Assembly (NCBI GenBank): GCA_015680685.1
Contig: MNCI01003787.1
Location: 1-64,000 of the forward strand
Direction: 5' to 3'
DNA length: 64,000 nt
Origin: Gnetum montanum
Lineage: Eukaryota; Streptophyta; Gnetopsida; Gnetales; Gnetaceae
Part shown: positions 21,991-33,700 of the stretch, in pieces
Layout: each line of letters opens with the position of its first letter
Position numbering within the stretch: position 1 is the first letter of the stretch
Notes under the pieces: generated by a model
The model's input: only the letters and a program-made list of their open reading frames with translations
The model's database searches: none
What the model was told of the DNA's origin: nothing
Made by a program: the position numbers and the translations under genes

Positions 21991-24116
21991 ATGAACACCA
22001 TAAACACCACCACTACAACCACCCAAGTCACCGACATCGTAGGCACCATGGCTGTCCAACAGCCCGTGATCTAACAACCCACGGCACAACCCACAGTGGG
22101 GCCTTGCCGATCCCTTAGATTGCAAGGGAGGAACCCATCGTCTAACATCATAAGTCAAGACCAGTACAACTTCATATGCCTGAAAATTCAAGCCAGCTTA
22201 GCTGTAGACCGAGCCGAAATAGAAGTTAAAAGGTAATACGAACTTTTCTACAGGGAAGGGCAAGAGTTCATTCCTTCCCCATACGATATCATCCCTGTTC
22301 TAGAGCCTTACTCTGAGCTCATCACACAACTCCTCCTACAAAGGAGCCAGTCGCTAGATTAGCCTGTAATAAACCCTCAACCAGAAGAGGAGGATGAGTT
22401 CGCTGCCCAATTTGAGCATGAAGACTTATACCACACCCTTAGCCCACAAACTTATATAAGCCCGCTATTTTATCTGTTCACAGGCGAAACTTCATCCCTC
22501 TAGCCATTGAACATCATGCAAGCGCATGCGCCTCAACAAGACGAAGCCGCACTTATCCCCATTCCTCCACCAACCGACGTTCAAATCAACACACTTCCCC
22601 TCACAATTCCTCCCGCAGGTACAGCAACCCCGTTCTTACAAATGGAACCCCCTCAAAATAATGTAGGGGCAACCTTCTTGTCTCGCATGATTGGGATGCC
22701 GCATGTGATACCGGCATCTACGTCTACCCATTATATCCCCCAAGTCCAAACTCACGGAGCCCCTGTTACTGCTGTAGCTCAACAAGTTCAGGGGATTCCT
22801 ACACAAAACATGACTGGGCAATGGGCAACGATGGGTGCTCAACCACGTCAACCCCTTCACTACAACATACCACCTCATACAATGCCACCGGTCAAAATCC
22901 CCCAAACACAACCGCAACAACAGCAACCCCTCGCCTACAATGTGCCGCCTGTGATACCACCTATTATAAATATTCCACAAGTACAATCGTCAACTACACA
23001 GCTTTCAGCCTTCCAACCTACCATCCAACAATCTAATATGTACACTGCACCACCCCAAGTCGCCACCTCACCTAGCGCTCAAGACTGGGCGGATGCTAAA
23101 AAACTGATGCAGGAACTAATTGACGAGGTCAAATGCCTCAAAACAGCTACTGATGGAGAGTTGAAGGTAGTGGACTTTTACCACGATGACCCCATCAGCT
23201 CTTCCGTTCCGCCCCTAACCTTACCCAAAGGTGTATCATTTCCTACGCTAACTAAATATAATGGGGAGAAGGACCCCAATGCTCACCTTATAACATTTAG
23301 ACTAGAGTGCACATTACTTCAGGCATGGCCACATGCCATTTTGCGAGTGTTCCCTATGTCCTTTGCAGGGAGAGCACTTGATTGGTATCGGGCCTTGCCA
23401 AGAAACTCGATATTTTCCTTGGAAGAGTTGTTACATCAATTCGTTACCAGGTTCAAGTATAACTTGAAACTTGAAGCGACACTTGACAGCCTTATACAGG
23501 TCAAACAAGCGCCTTTAGAACCCGTACAAAAATTCATCTAGAGGTGGAGCGCTGCTCTCAATGAGCTCCATGAGTCAATCCCACAGACATATCTGCTCAC
23601 CATTCTAAAAGGGGCTGTTAACGACTTTTTCAAATCCAAGTTATATTACCTCAACACGCGTAACCTTAATCAAGCCTTTGTACAGATTAAAAATATAGAG
23701 GAGGCGGCCCAAAATAGCCATTATCCTGTGTATTTAACCTTCAAAAATCAACACAGTAAGAAAGATAAAGAAAAAGCTAAAACGACTATAGCGACAATAG
23801 CGGAAATGCAACAAGCAAATGTGGCACAAAAAAACAAACCGCAGGTGGCCCCTACAAATTATATTAAGCCTACTCCCACGACTGCACTAGAATCCTCCTC
23901 ATCACAAAGCCCAACACCGAACCGTACGAGAAATTTTGAAAAGAAAGAGCCTGCCCAATATATGTCATTGCCTATGAAGCCATCCCAGCTATTCGATCAA
24001 CTCCTGAGGGCTAGATTAATGAAACATAAACAGTTGTCCCCGGCAGCGATCCAAAGACATGACCGGTTCTATCAACTGGTTCAGAACCCAAGCCTAGCAA
24101 CGCGGGATGAGCCCCC
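21991..24116 (+). pseudogene. P1 gag, 5' part (interrupted by P2)
   Basis: The start is chosen at the ATG at 21991, homologous to 26049 in P2. One frame serves throughout. An N-terminal matrix-like part (QYNFICLKIQA, REGQEFIPSPYDIIP) is followed by a long Pro/Gln-rich spacer, open from 22507. The capsid core from about 23090 (DWADAKKLMQELIDEV, VVDFYHDDPISSSVPPLTLP, YNGEKDPNAHLITF, FAGRALDWYRALP) continues past one TAG at 23539 through LTILKGAVNDFFKSKL to ATRDEPP at 24116. Several stops occur in the N-terminal part. P2 is inserted here; the next codons stand at 42282. Confidence 0.82.
24112..24116. repeat. P2 target-site duplication, left copy
   Basis: CCCCC immediately before the TGAAACACC start of the P2 LTR. 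The identical CCCCC follows the 3' LTR at 42277-42281. Confidence 0.85.
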
Positions 24117-25286
24117 TGAAACACCAAAAAATTTCGAGCTTAGTACTTCTCCAACGCGAAGCAGGTTCCTAGGACCCACAGACGACCACAACTACATCTG
24201 GTGTCGCACATGGCAACTTCGAAGATCAAGATAATTTTCGCCAAGTATGCAGTGTCAGCATATACGCCATGCTCAAGTTCACATCTATAGCATATACGCC
24301 TAACATTCCATAGCGTATACACCCGACATTCTCAGCATATACGCCCGGAGTTCATAGCGTAGACGCTCAGCGTATACACCCAGCGTACATGCCTCACATG
24401 TACGCCCAACAGGTACAACCGATGCATACGCTTGCCACAATCCCTGAAGACGGCATGGAAGTAGCACTACAGAACAAGACTTGGTACGAGGCAACAACCA
24501 TGAGCGTATACGCCCAACATCCACAGCGTACACGTCCAGCATATACGCTCATCATCCACAGCGTATACGCTCAGCATCCCCAACATATACGCTCAGCAAA
24601 TGTAATATATTGTACACTTGTAAATTTTACGCTTTTGCACCCGGTCAATGCGCCACATGTCTCTCAACCCGAGTCTAACGCCAAAACCTGTATAAAAGCC
24701 TGAATTTTTACGAGATTCAAGACGGTTGGCAAAAGTCCGAGAGTAGACCAAAAAGTAGAGACGCTGAGAACCAGAGCAGAAAACTGTCTACGTTAGAAAA
24801 CCCTGTACGCTGAGCATACAGCCCATATGCTGTGCCTATAGTGTGTACCATCCCACAGTCATCCCTGCACCCATCGAGGCTTTTCGTCCGCCTTATGTCC
24901 CAGTCACAACTGCATTAGACCGGTGCATTGTACTCTCATTCTGTAATGCCATTGTTAGATTTTCTTCCTCAAATTGTTTACAGTTTGCATTAATTTTTTC
25001 CTGTGTTCTGTTTACGCTTGTTTACGTTTACGCTCTGATTTACACCAGTTGCGCTGTTTACGCTCTAGTTTATGCCCGTTACGCCGTTTACGTATAACCC
25101 AGCGTATTGCACTCCGGTGTACGTTCAGGGAAATCCTTGTCTGATCTGCGTGCGGACCACCCAAGGTGCTCTACCTTCATTCATTCCAGCTTGCCCTCAA
25201 GCGAAGGTAGGGTCTTCTGTGCGTATCCTGTGATCCCCCGGTCTTTGTTTTCTTCCAGCTGGAGACTAACGATTTCAGACGGTACA
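24117..25286 (+). repeat. P2 5' LTR
   Basis: 1,170 bp, from TGAAACACC to GACGGTACA. The partner is 41039-42276. U3 has the GCGTATACGC cluster (about 24250-24590). The TATA box is TATAAAAG at 24691-24698, with ATTTTTACGAGATTCAAGA downstream. A CGCTGTTTACGCTC type of word is repeated near 25010-25080. By eye, about 20 differences occur in 270 aligned bases against the 3' LTR, mostly transitions. Confidence 0.9.
24250..24592. repeat. GCGTATACGC palindrome cluster in P2 5' U3
   Basis: Perfect and decayed copies of the palindrome upstream of the TATA box, with linkers CCCGACATT, CCCAACATCCACA and CTCATCATCCACA. It is more decayed than the cluster in the P2 3' LTR, where eight perfect copies remain. 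Confidence 0.8.
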
Positions 25287-25291
25287 GAAAT

Positions 25292-25310
25292 TGGTGCTAG
25301 AAGGAGGGCC
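25292..25310 (+). other. P2 primer-binding site, tRNA-Asn type
   Basis: Reads TGGTGCTAGAAGGAGGGCC; the only difference from the expected TGGCGCTAGAAG start is C-to-T. It lies five bases after the LTR, as in P1. Confidence 0.68.
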
Positions 25311-26048
25311 TCTGCCTAAAACCTCACCTGCAAGCTTCCCAGTGTTTACACTTCTGAGCGTTTACGCTGCCGACCATACGCCGCTTCCTTCTGAAATCCT
25401 CCCAGCGTTTACGCTGCTCAGTTTATAACCCGGTCTGCAAACTATCCAGCGTCTACGCTGTTCAGTTCAAACCCTTCCACCCATAAGTCTCCCAGCGTCT
25501 ACGCTGTTTGCCACATGAGGGCTCTATAAGATCCCCAGCGTCTACGCTATTTGCCACACGAGGGCTCTGTAAGATCCCCAGCGTCTACGCTACCGAGTGT
25601 ACGCTACACGCTTTACGTTGTAGAAAGTTTATGCTGCACATTCTAGGCTGTAGATACTGCCCTCCATTTATGCTATGTTCTTTACGCTGTAGACCTCCTC
25701 TACGCTGCACACTGACTTTGTCCCTCCTATTTTGTTTACGTAGCACTTTTTCTTTATGCCCCAGACTTTGTTTACGCTGCTGTCTAGTTTATACTACATC
25801 CCACACATCATAACCCTGTTTACGCCCCACGTTTACGCTATATATGCTGCCCAGTGTATACGTTGCCCAGCGTATACGCTGTACTCTTTATGCCGTAGAC
25901 TTGTCTACACTGACTCTATACGCTGCATACACGCTGTAAGCGTATACGTTGTCGCTATACGCCGATCGTTGAAGCGTATACGCTGTATGTTGCACTCAGT
26001 ACACTAATTTCACATCTCTATACCGTGTCATACTCTCATTTTGTCATT
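25311..26048 (+). other. P2 leader, rich in TACGCT words
   Basis: No gene. Repeats of CCCAGCGTCTACGCT, GTTTACGCTG, ACGCTGTAGAC and CAGCGTATACGCTG occur (for example at 25868-25881). A near-duplicate block CCACACGAGGGCTCTGTAAG occurs at 25511 and 25554. Open frames here only reflect the repeats. Confidence 0.7.
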
Positions 26049-29000
26049 ATGAACCCCACGAACACAACCGCTCCAACCACTCAAGTCACCAACATGGTAG
26101 GCACCATGGCTACCCAATAGCCCGTCGTTCCATAGCGGATAGTACAACCCACAGCGGGGCCCCGACGGTCCCTAAGGTTACAAGGGTGAAACCCAACCTC
26201 TAACATTATAACCCAGGATCAGTACAACTTCATATGTGTGAAGATACAAGCTGGTCTGGCAGTAGATAGAGCCAAAATAAAGGTCAAGAGGCAGTATGAG
26301 CTCTTCTACAGGGGAGGGCAAGAGTTTATTCTTTCCACGTACGATGTCATCCCTATCCCAGAGGCTTACTCTGAGCTAATCACACGACTCCTCCTACAAA
26401 AGAGTCAATCTCGGGATCAGCCTGCAGTAGATCCTCAACCGAAAAAGGAGGATGAGTTCGCTGCCCAATCCGAACATGAAAACTCGTATCACACCCTTAG
26501 CCTGCAAGCCCATGTTAACCCCATCTTTCATCTGGGCACAGGAGAAATCATGCCCCTCCAGCCCCTCCGGTTCACCCAAGCGCAAGTACCCCCGCCAGAA
26601 ACATCCGCATTCGTTCATGTTCCTTCGGCAACCGACCCGCAATTCGGTACACTCCCTCTCGCCATCATCCCCGCCGCAGCAGCAGGCCCATCCTCACAAG
26701 CACCACCCCCTCACAATAACATGGGAGCAACCTTCTCACCCCGAGTGATTGGGATGCCACATGTGATACCAGCATCTACGTCTGCTCACTACATCCCCCA
26801 CATCCAAACTCACGGGGTTCCTTCCACCGCTGTAATCCAACAGGGAGTTCCTTCACAAAATATGACCAGGCAATGGGCAGCGATGGGTGTGCCATCACAT
26901 CAACCCTCTCACCACAACGTGCCACCCCATACGATTTCATCAGCTAACATTTCCCAAGTACAGCCGCAACTGCCGCAAAAACAGCCTCTCGTTTACAATG
27001 TGCCATCCCTAGTGCCACCCACTATAAACGTGCCTTCACTACAACCGCTGACTTCACAGCTTTCAGCCTTTCAACCTACCATCCAAGAGTCCAACCTGTA
27101 CAATGTACCACAACCTCAAGCCGCTATGTCACCTAGTACCCAAGACTGGGCAGATGCTAAAAAATTAATGCAAGACCTAACTCACGAGGTCAAGCGTCTC
27201 AAAACGGCTACCGACAGAGAGCTGAAGGTAGTGGACTTCTACCACGATGACCCCATCAGCCCTTCCGTCCCACCTCTAACCTTGCCCAAAGGCATATCAT
27301 TGCCCACACTAACTAAATATAATGGGGAAATAGACCCTAATGCCCATGTTATAATGGTTAGGTTAGAATGTGCACTACTCCAGGCATGGCCACATGCCAT
27401 TTTGCGAGTGTTCCCTATGTCCCTTGCAGGGAGAGCACTCGATTGGTACCGGGCCTTGCCGAGGAATTCCATATTTTCCCTGGAAGAGCTGTTACATCAA
27501 TTCATGACCAGGTTCAAGTATAACTTGAAACCTGAAGCGACACTCGACAGCCTTATATAGGTTAAACAAGCCCCGCTAGAACCTGTGAAAAATTTATCCA
27601 AAGGTGGAGTGCCGCCTTCAATGAGCTACATGAGCCAATATCACAGACATATCTGCTCACCATTCTAAAGGGGGCTGTTAACAATTTTTTTAAATCGAAG
27701 CTGTATTACCTCAATGCGCGTAACCTTAATCAGGCCTTTGTACAAATTAAAAACATAGAGGAGGCGGCTCAAAATAGTCATGATCCGACGTATTTAGCCT
27801 TCAAAAATCAACACAGTAAAAAGGACAAAGAAAAGGCTAAAGCAACTATAGCGGCAATAGCAGAAACGCAACAACAAAATAGATCACCGGTCGCCCCTAC
27901 TAACTATACTAGACCTACTCCCACGACTACACCAGAATCATCATCATCGCAGAACCCAACACAAAATCGTACGAGAAACTTTGAGAGGAAAGAACCTTCT
28001 CAATATACGCCGTTACCTATGAAGCCATCCCAGCTATTCGATCAACTACTGAAGGTTGGATTAATGAAACATAAACAGTTATCCCTTGCGGCCATCCAAA
28101 GACATGATCGGTTCTGTCAACTCGTTCAGAACCCAAGCTTAGCAACGCCGGATGAGTCTCTAGTGCCCAAAGGATTTAGAATGGACCGCTTCTGCGACTA
28201 TCACCAATGCAACGGGCACGACATGGATTACTGTTTCACACTGAAGCAGGACATACAACGAATGATCGACGAAGGCCAAATCACCTTTGATGAGGCCAAC
28301 CCGGTCCAACCACAGAACCAGGCTATGGGGGTGTATAAAGATCCTTTGAACACCAAAGAGGCACCGTACGTAATCAATACAATTTGCTTTGATGATGAAC
28401 CTGAGACACCTAACATTAACACCGTCTACTCTAAACAAAAAAAACAAACACCTAACAAGCCGTTTGCAGTCCAGGTTCCTCCCACTCCATCCACATCCTC
28501 GTCTTAACCACCACATGCCCTGTAGCAACCATATGTTGTCCGAGTGCCCCCGGCTATGGCAACATCTAACGCCCCGACATACGAGAAACCGTACATGGCG
28601 CGTGTACCTCCCGCTGTCACTCCCTCAAATTTATCAACCCCTCCTACTCGGCCTAACCCTTTCGTAGTCCGAGTACCACCCGCAGTCGCAACAGTGGAGG
28701 TCCAATCTCTGCCTAAACCAACCCCATACGTCGTTAGGATACCTAGAAATCCTAACGTTTACCAAGCCTCCACCTCTCAAACGCAAGGTAAACCCAGTCC
28801 TTACATTGTCAGGGTGCCCAGCCAATCTTTTGTCCAACCACATCCAACGGTCCAACCGCAACCTCACCTGACTCCATACGTCGTACGAATCCCAAAGCAA
28901 CCTGAGGCTCCCAGACCGGCTCCACCTCCACGCCACACACGAGAACGCTTAGCGGATAGGCTTACGCATGAACGCTTGGAGAAAGAGCATCAACGGTTAG

Positions 29001-30243
29001 CCTTAGGGCCACCTAAACCCACTCCACTCAACGCCGTACCCATGACATCACCTAACAGTCAACCAAACGCAGGCCACAAGGGCGAACCATCTAAAAAACT
29101 GATACGTCTGAAACGATGGCTCCGAGCAAAAATGACAGACCAACGAAGCATGAAATAAAACTGTTGGGCCCAATGGACCTGGTAACCGCTGATAAAAACA
29201 CGCCCAATAGTAGAGACTTAGCAACAGCTTTAACACAAGTCACACAAGCACTCAAGCAAAAGAACACTTCACTAAGCTTGTATGACTTAGTTTTAACATC
29301 GCAAACACATCGTGAAGCTTTGGTCCGCATGTTAACGTCGATCCCGGTAAGCGAGGACTTGCCCCCAAATGAACCATCCATTCATGCGGTAATGTACTCG
29401 CCCCAAGGGGCAATTTCCAAACCACTAAGCTTCCACAACGATAACATCAAGGTGGATAAGAAAACATGGGAGAAAACAATAGCCCCCATGTTCATAACGA
29501 TACGCATAAATCAGTTCAAGATACATAGGGTCCACGTAGACGATGGAGCTGCCACAAACCTAGTACCATACCCCATCGTTGAACAACTAGGATTTACAGA
29601 GTTAATCAAACTGACTACCACCACATGTTTAAAATCATTCAGTGGGTCACGCGTGATGGTCAAAGGCACAGTGACCTTAGACTTCATAGCAGGGGACTAG
29701 TTTCCCACGTCTACCGACTTCGTAGTGGTCGATGAAATGCCAGGATTCAACCTAATATTAGGAAGGCCCTGGTTGGACCAACTAAAAGTGGTCTCATCCC
29801 CTATACATTAAGAGATTCATCTGCCTTACGAAGGCAGTGAAATCATCATACACGGGGAAGCGGCTACACCTATTATTTCATCACACATGGACACAGACTA
29901 AGGCTCAGAGGTTAAGCTCAAAGAGCCTAGCCGAAATGACGTAAGTAGACAATAATCGGTAAGCGTTAATCCTTTAAACACAGAATAAAATTCATCCAAA
30001 ACAGAAATAGGAACACTTGCGCCTGACACTATACATACACCTCCTCAATTAGAAACTAACGCAGAACTCACAACGAATACTAAAACACAAGAAAAAATTG
30101 ACACAAGAACCACTCCATCAGATGTCCCTTGGGCTGAATTACCGTTCAACGTGATCAGTGAAGGGAATGCTAAATACAGAATCATACCCGTTGACACATC
30201 GCCTAACATTAAAAAGAAAAAAATCAAAAAGCTCCTAAAATAA
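26049..30243 (+). pseudogene. P2 gag-pro
   Basis: ATG at 26049; the N-terminal part has TAG, TAG and TGA within 50 codons, each where P1 has CAG, CAA-type or CGA codons. It is open from 26238 to 27557 (matrix-like part, Pro-rich spacer, capsid core DWADAKKLMQDLTHEV). A TAG at 27558 (CAG in P1) and a frameshift follow, then the zinc-knuckle-like FCDYHQCNGHDMDYC near 28195. Next come seven PYVVRVPP-type repeats (28470-28900) and the protease with VHVDDGAATNLVP near 29535, with a TAG at 29698. The gene ends TAA at 30241. It would give the particle proteins and protease. Confidence 0.82.
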
Positions 30244-30254
30244 TACCATCTCAG

Positions 30255-30500
30255 CCCATCCGAAATGACGCTAAACTACAACATGTCCGGAACAACGTTA
30301 AACTATCATGTCCGCAACGACATAAAACTAGCCATGATCAGAAATGGTCAGTCAACCGGGAAATCCACCCATGTTATTCGAAATGTTCCTTGTTTACGAC
30401 TGGGGCTTGAAATGGCCTTAAACTATGCATATGGCCCAAAATGGCCTTAAACTAGTGCAAATCTCGCCTGAAATGGCCTTAAACTAGATCACACACTTAT
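30255..30500 (+). repeat. TAAACT-type repeats after P2 gag-pro
   Basis: Units such as GAAATGACGCTAAACTAC, CGACATAAAACTAG and GAAATGGCCTTAAACTA recur every 25-35 bases, ending at the 3' side of the antisense gene. The same family occurs before RT (35915-36015) and after integrase (39640-39970). Confidence 0.8.
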
Positions 30501-30770
30501 AATTTATCTTTCACTTTCGTTTATCGTTATACCCCGACTTATGATTACATCCGTGCATTACTCTAAACACACCAAAAAAGCAACCAAAACACTTTACATT
30601 GTCGTGTCATGTTTACAATTAAACTCGAAATAAAAAAATGTCTTTCATACATGAAAATAATATACGAGTACAAGAGTTAACTAGCTTCGTTCATCTCAAT
30701 TTACAATTCCCATAAAAATTTGAGTCAGAGTGGTTTCACAACAACACAAAATGATAAAAATTAAAATAAA

Positions 30771-33700
30771 CTAAACATCTGGGATGGAAGGATCATTGCC
30801 TTTAGATCCGCTTACATCAGGGGCCCCCGCTCCACTGTGGCAAGCTTCTTGGACATCGTCACCGCCTTCATCCTGAAAATACAAAAGGAACAATCAATGT
30901 AAGAATAAGAGAACACCAAAAATTCAAACATTATTCAGCAAATCAATTTCATGATGACGAAACGCTTACCGTAGGAGATCCCCCTAAGTTGAATTCCAAT
31001 TGACGGAGGATTTCCTCTTCCGAGACACTCGTCCAATCCGTCCCATCAAGGCCCAGATCAACATCCGCCAAGGCCTTCCCCTTGTCAAAAGCTAACCAAG
31101 TGGGATGCTTTAGGGGGAATTTGCCAATAGACACCTCCCCAGAAGCAGTTGTAATCACCCTTGTAGGAGATTCCATCTCAACAGTTGTGTTTTGAGCGAA
31201 TGTATCAAAAGTAGAACGCAAACCCAAACCCTCCACAAACATTTCCAGTTGGCATTTTTCAACGGACACTTCCTTTAAAGACTTCTTGTAATGGTGTTTG
31301 TGGTTCTCTTTGTCCTGGCCCCACTTGCGAACCTTGGAAGCAAAGGCTTTCCAATCTTGACATTTGAGGTTCAGGAGATCAATTTGGGCTTTATGTTCTG
31401 CCATTCTCCGATTCAGTGATGCATGACGATTTAGTAGATTCCAATATCTGGTATACGTAACCTCGGACGTTCGCCAAGAGTGATCACAGCTTAGTCTAGC
31501 AGCGGCGAACTCGTACCGAGCCTTAAGATCATCATGGTCAACTGATAACTCGGAGACTTCCTTTTTCTTCACTTGAACTTGCAGCCACAACTATTTGACA
31601 GAGCGCCTACAGGTCCACAGTGACTTGGCGTTGTGCACAAGGCCTTCCGCCACCTCTTCATAAACAGGTCTTGGCTCCTGCTCCACTTCCGGGGAGAGGG
31701 TAGGTAAACTCTCCATGCTGATGGTCTCAGAAGGGTCCCACCTAAGTTTGGCACCTATGTATACGAAAATATTAAATGTTAAGACAACAAAAACAAGGTG
31801 CGAAATTCTAAAACTACAAATGATTCAAAAAACGTTGTAGTTATTTCAGGGTGGACCTCCTGAATTCGTTCGACAACCTCTTCAGCGATTCCAGCCACGA
31901 AATCCATCTTACTTGGCATTTCTGTCCAAGTAAATGGCTCATAGGTGCAGGATGAACTAACCTCCGCGGTCCTCTCAGGGGGAACCGTTTTCATTGGTAC
32001 GTCCAACCGCATCGTCCTGGTTTCACTGCCTTCACCTGAAAAAAATGAAAACATGAAAATAAAATACCGTAGCAATGACAACTAACAGGGCAAGATGAAA
32101 TAAGATAAAAAAGAAAACATACCATGCTCCTTGTCACCTTCCGGGGGATCGCCTAAGTTCAAATTTCCCTAAAGAAAGCTGTGGAACATCTGGTCGACAC
32201 TACCCTGATCATCCAACGGCTCAGTTTTTGTGGTGTTTTCCTTTAACTCCTCCGTTCCTCCTCCCTGATCCTTCTCCACATTTTCCTCATTATTTCACTC
32301 CGTGTTGGTCTCCTCCTCCTCGGTAATTGTTTCTAATGCCTGCTTCCTCACTTCTCAAATCAAGCCAAAGGTATCGGTGACATGTAAGCAATTGAAGGAA
32401 AAATTATGAGCGAAACGGAAACAATAAAACAATAAGCTAGCGAAGTCTACTTACCAGGCATCTTGAATCATATACGCTTCACCCGTGGCTCGCTCACATT
32501 CGAGATTTCCTCCGTTGGGCGTTCGTGTCTTTTCAGCTTTGATTTGGCCTGGCCAACGGTTTCTTTGATAACCCGCTCAGCTCTTTTCACAGTGAGAGGC
32601 ATATCATCTAGCTCTAATCCCAAACTATCGCGAGTGTGAATTGATGTACTCGATGACCCCCCTGTCGTAATAGACACAGATTCATCAATTCCCTCAAGAG
32701 GGTCTTGGGACTCGATAACTTCAAACAAGTGGTTAATCCACGGGCGGGATAGTCTACCCCAATCCCGTAGAACAAACTTGTTGTCTGCGCGGACTACCAG
32801 AAACTAGGCAAAGCGACGAAGGTAACCGGTGAAGAAGGCAAAGGTGAAGTGGGATTGCGCTTCGACATTTGAACGCAATCACACTATCTCCTTGTGCATA
32901 CCCGACAATAAAAATTGGGCCCAATTATAGTGCATTCCAGTTTCCAGGATAGTCCGCATGACACGTACAACCTCAACCCCAAGACTCCGTACCTGAGAAA
33001 GGGATTTGGTGAACACCCGAGCCCTAAATAGGGGATATAATTCATTCACCTCCACAACCTTAGATTTCCCCTACATTGGGAATCCCTTGGCACCCTTGGC
33101 CAGGCCCAACCAGTCCTCCACTTCGCGCACCGTTTGGAGCTCTTTATGAGCCCTGTCTAAAACTACATTTATGCCATCTGTCGGTACCCCAAATAAGTTT
33201 GAAAAGAATTTAGGTGATAGATGGAAAACTACCTTAACACCTTTAATCCGGGTGCTGTAGTAGGAGACAGAATCATTAAAAGAATCCACGATCCCGATCA
33301 TTTCTGCTATAGATACATCAGGACTTGGGGTCGTGAAGAGTGCCATGAGGCTGGCATTATCTAAGCAACGAATAGTGGACGATGGGGCATGTGTACATAA
33401 CCACTTTTGGGCCTTACTGACCTCTCCAAACTTCATCGACAGTGTAGTCTCAGTTCGGCCCATCGTAACTGGGTCCCCGCCAGGAGGTACATCAACTGCA
33501 AATACATTTCGAAATTATCACATCAACATGATGCCCGACAGTTGAAAAAATACGTTAGCACATCCAAAAGACATTGTCATTTACCTCCCGTAGTGGACTT
33601 GGATGTGCTGCCTGAACCGGAGTCATGGGGGAAGACTGGTCCATTGTCTGACTAGTCTTCATGCAGCCACCCACAAGCTTTGCACATCGCGAATGCTCTA

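Noticed and set aside
29091-29381. Minus-strand frames opposite gag-pro and pol (also 28160-28528, 43443-43811, 52538-52798)
   Set aside because: Shadows of the conserved sense frames, with no motif, splice signal or shared start between P1 and P2.
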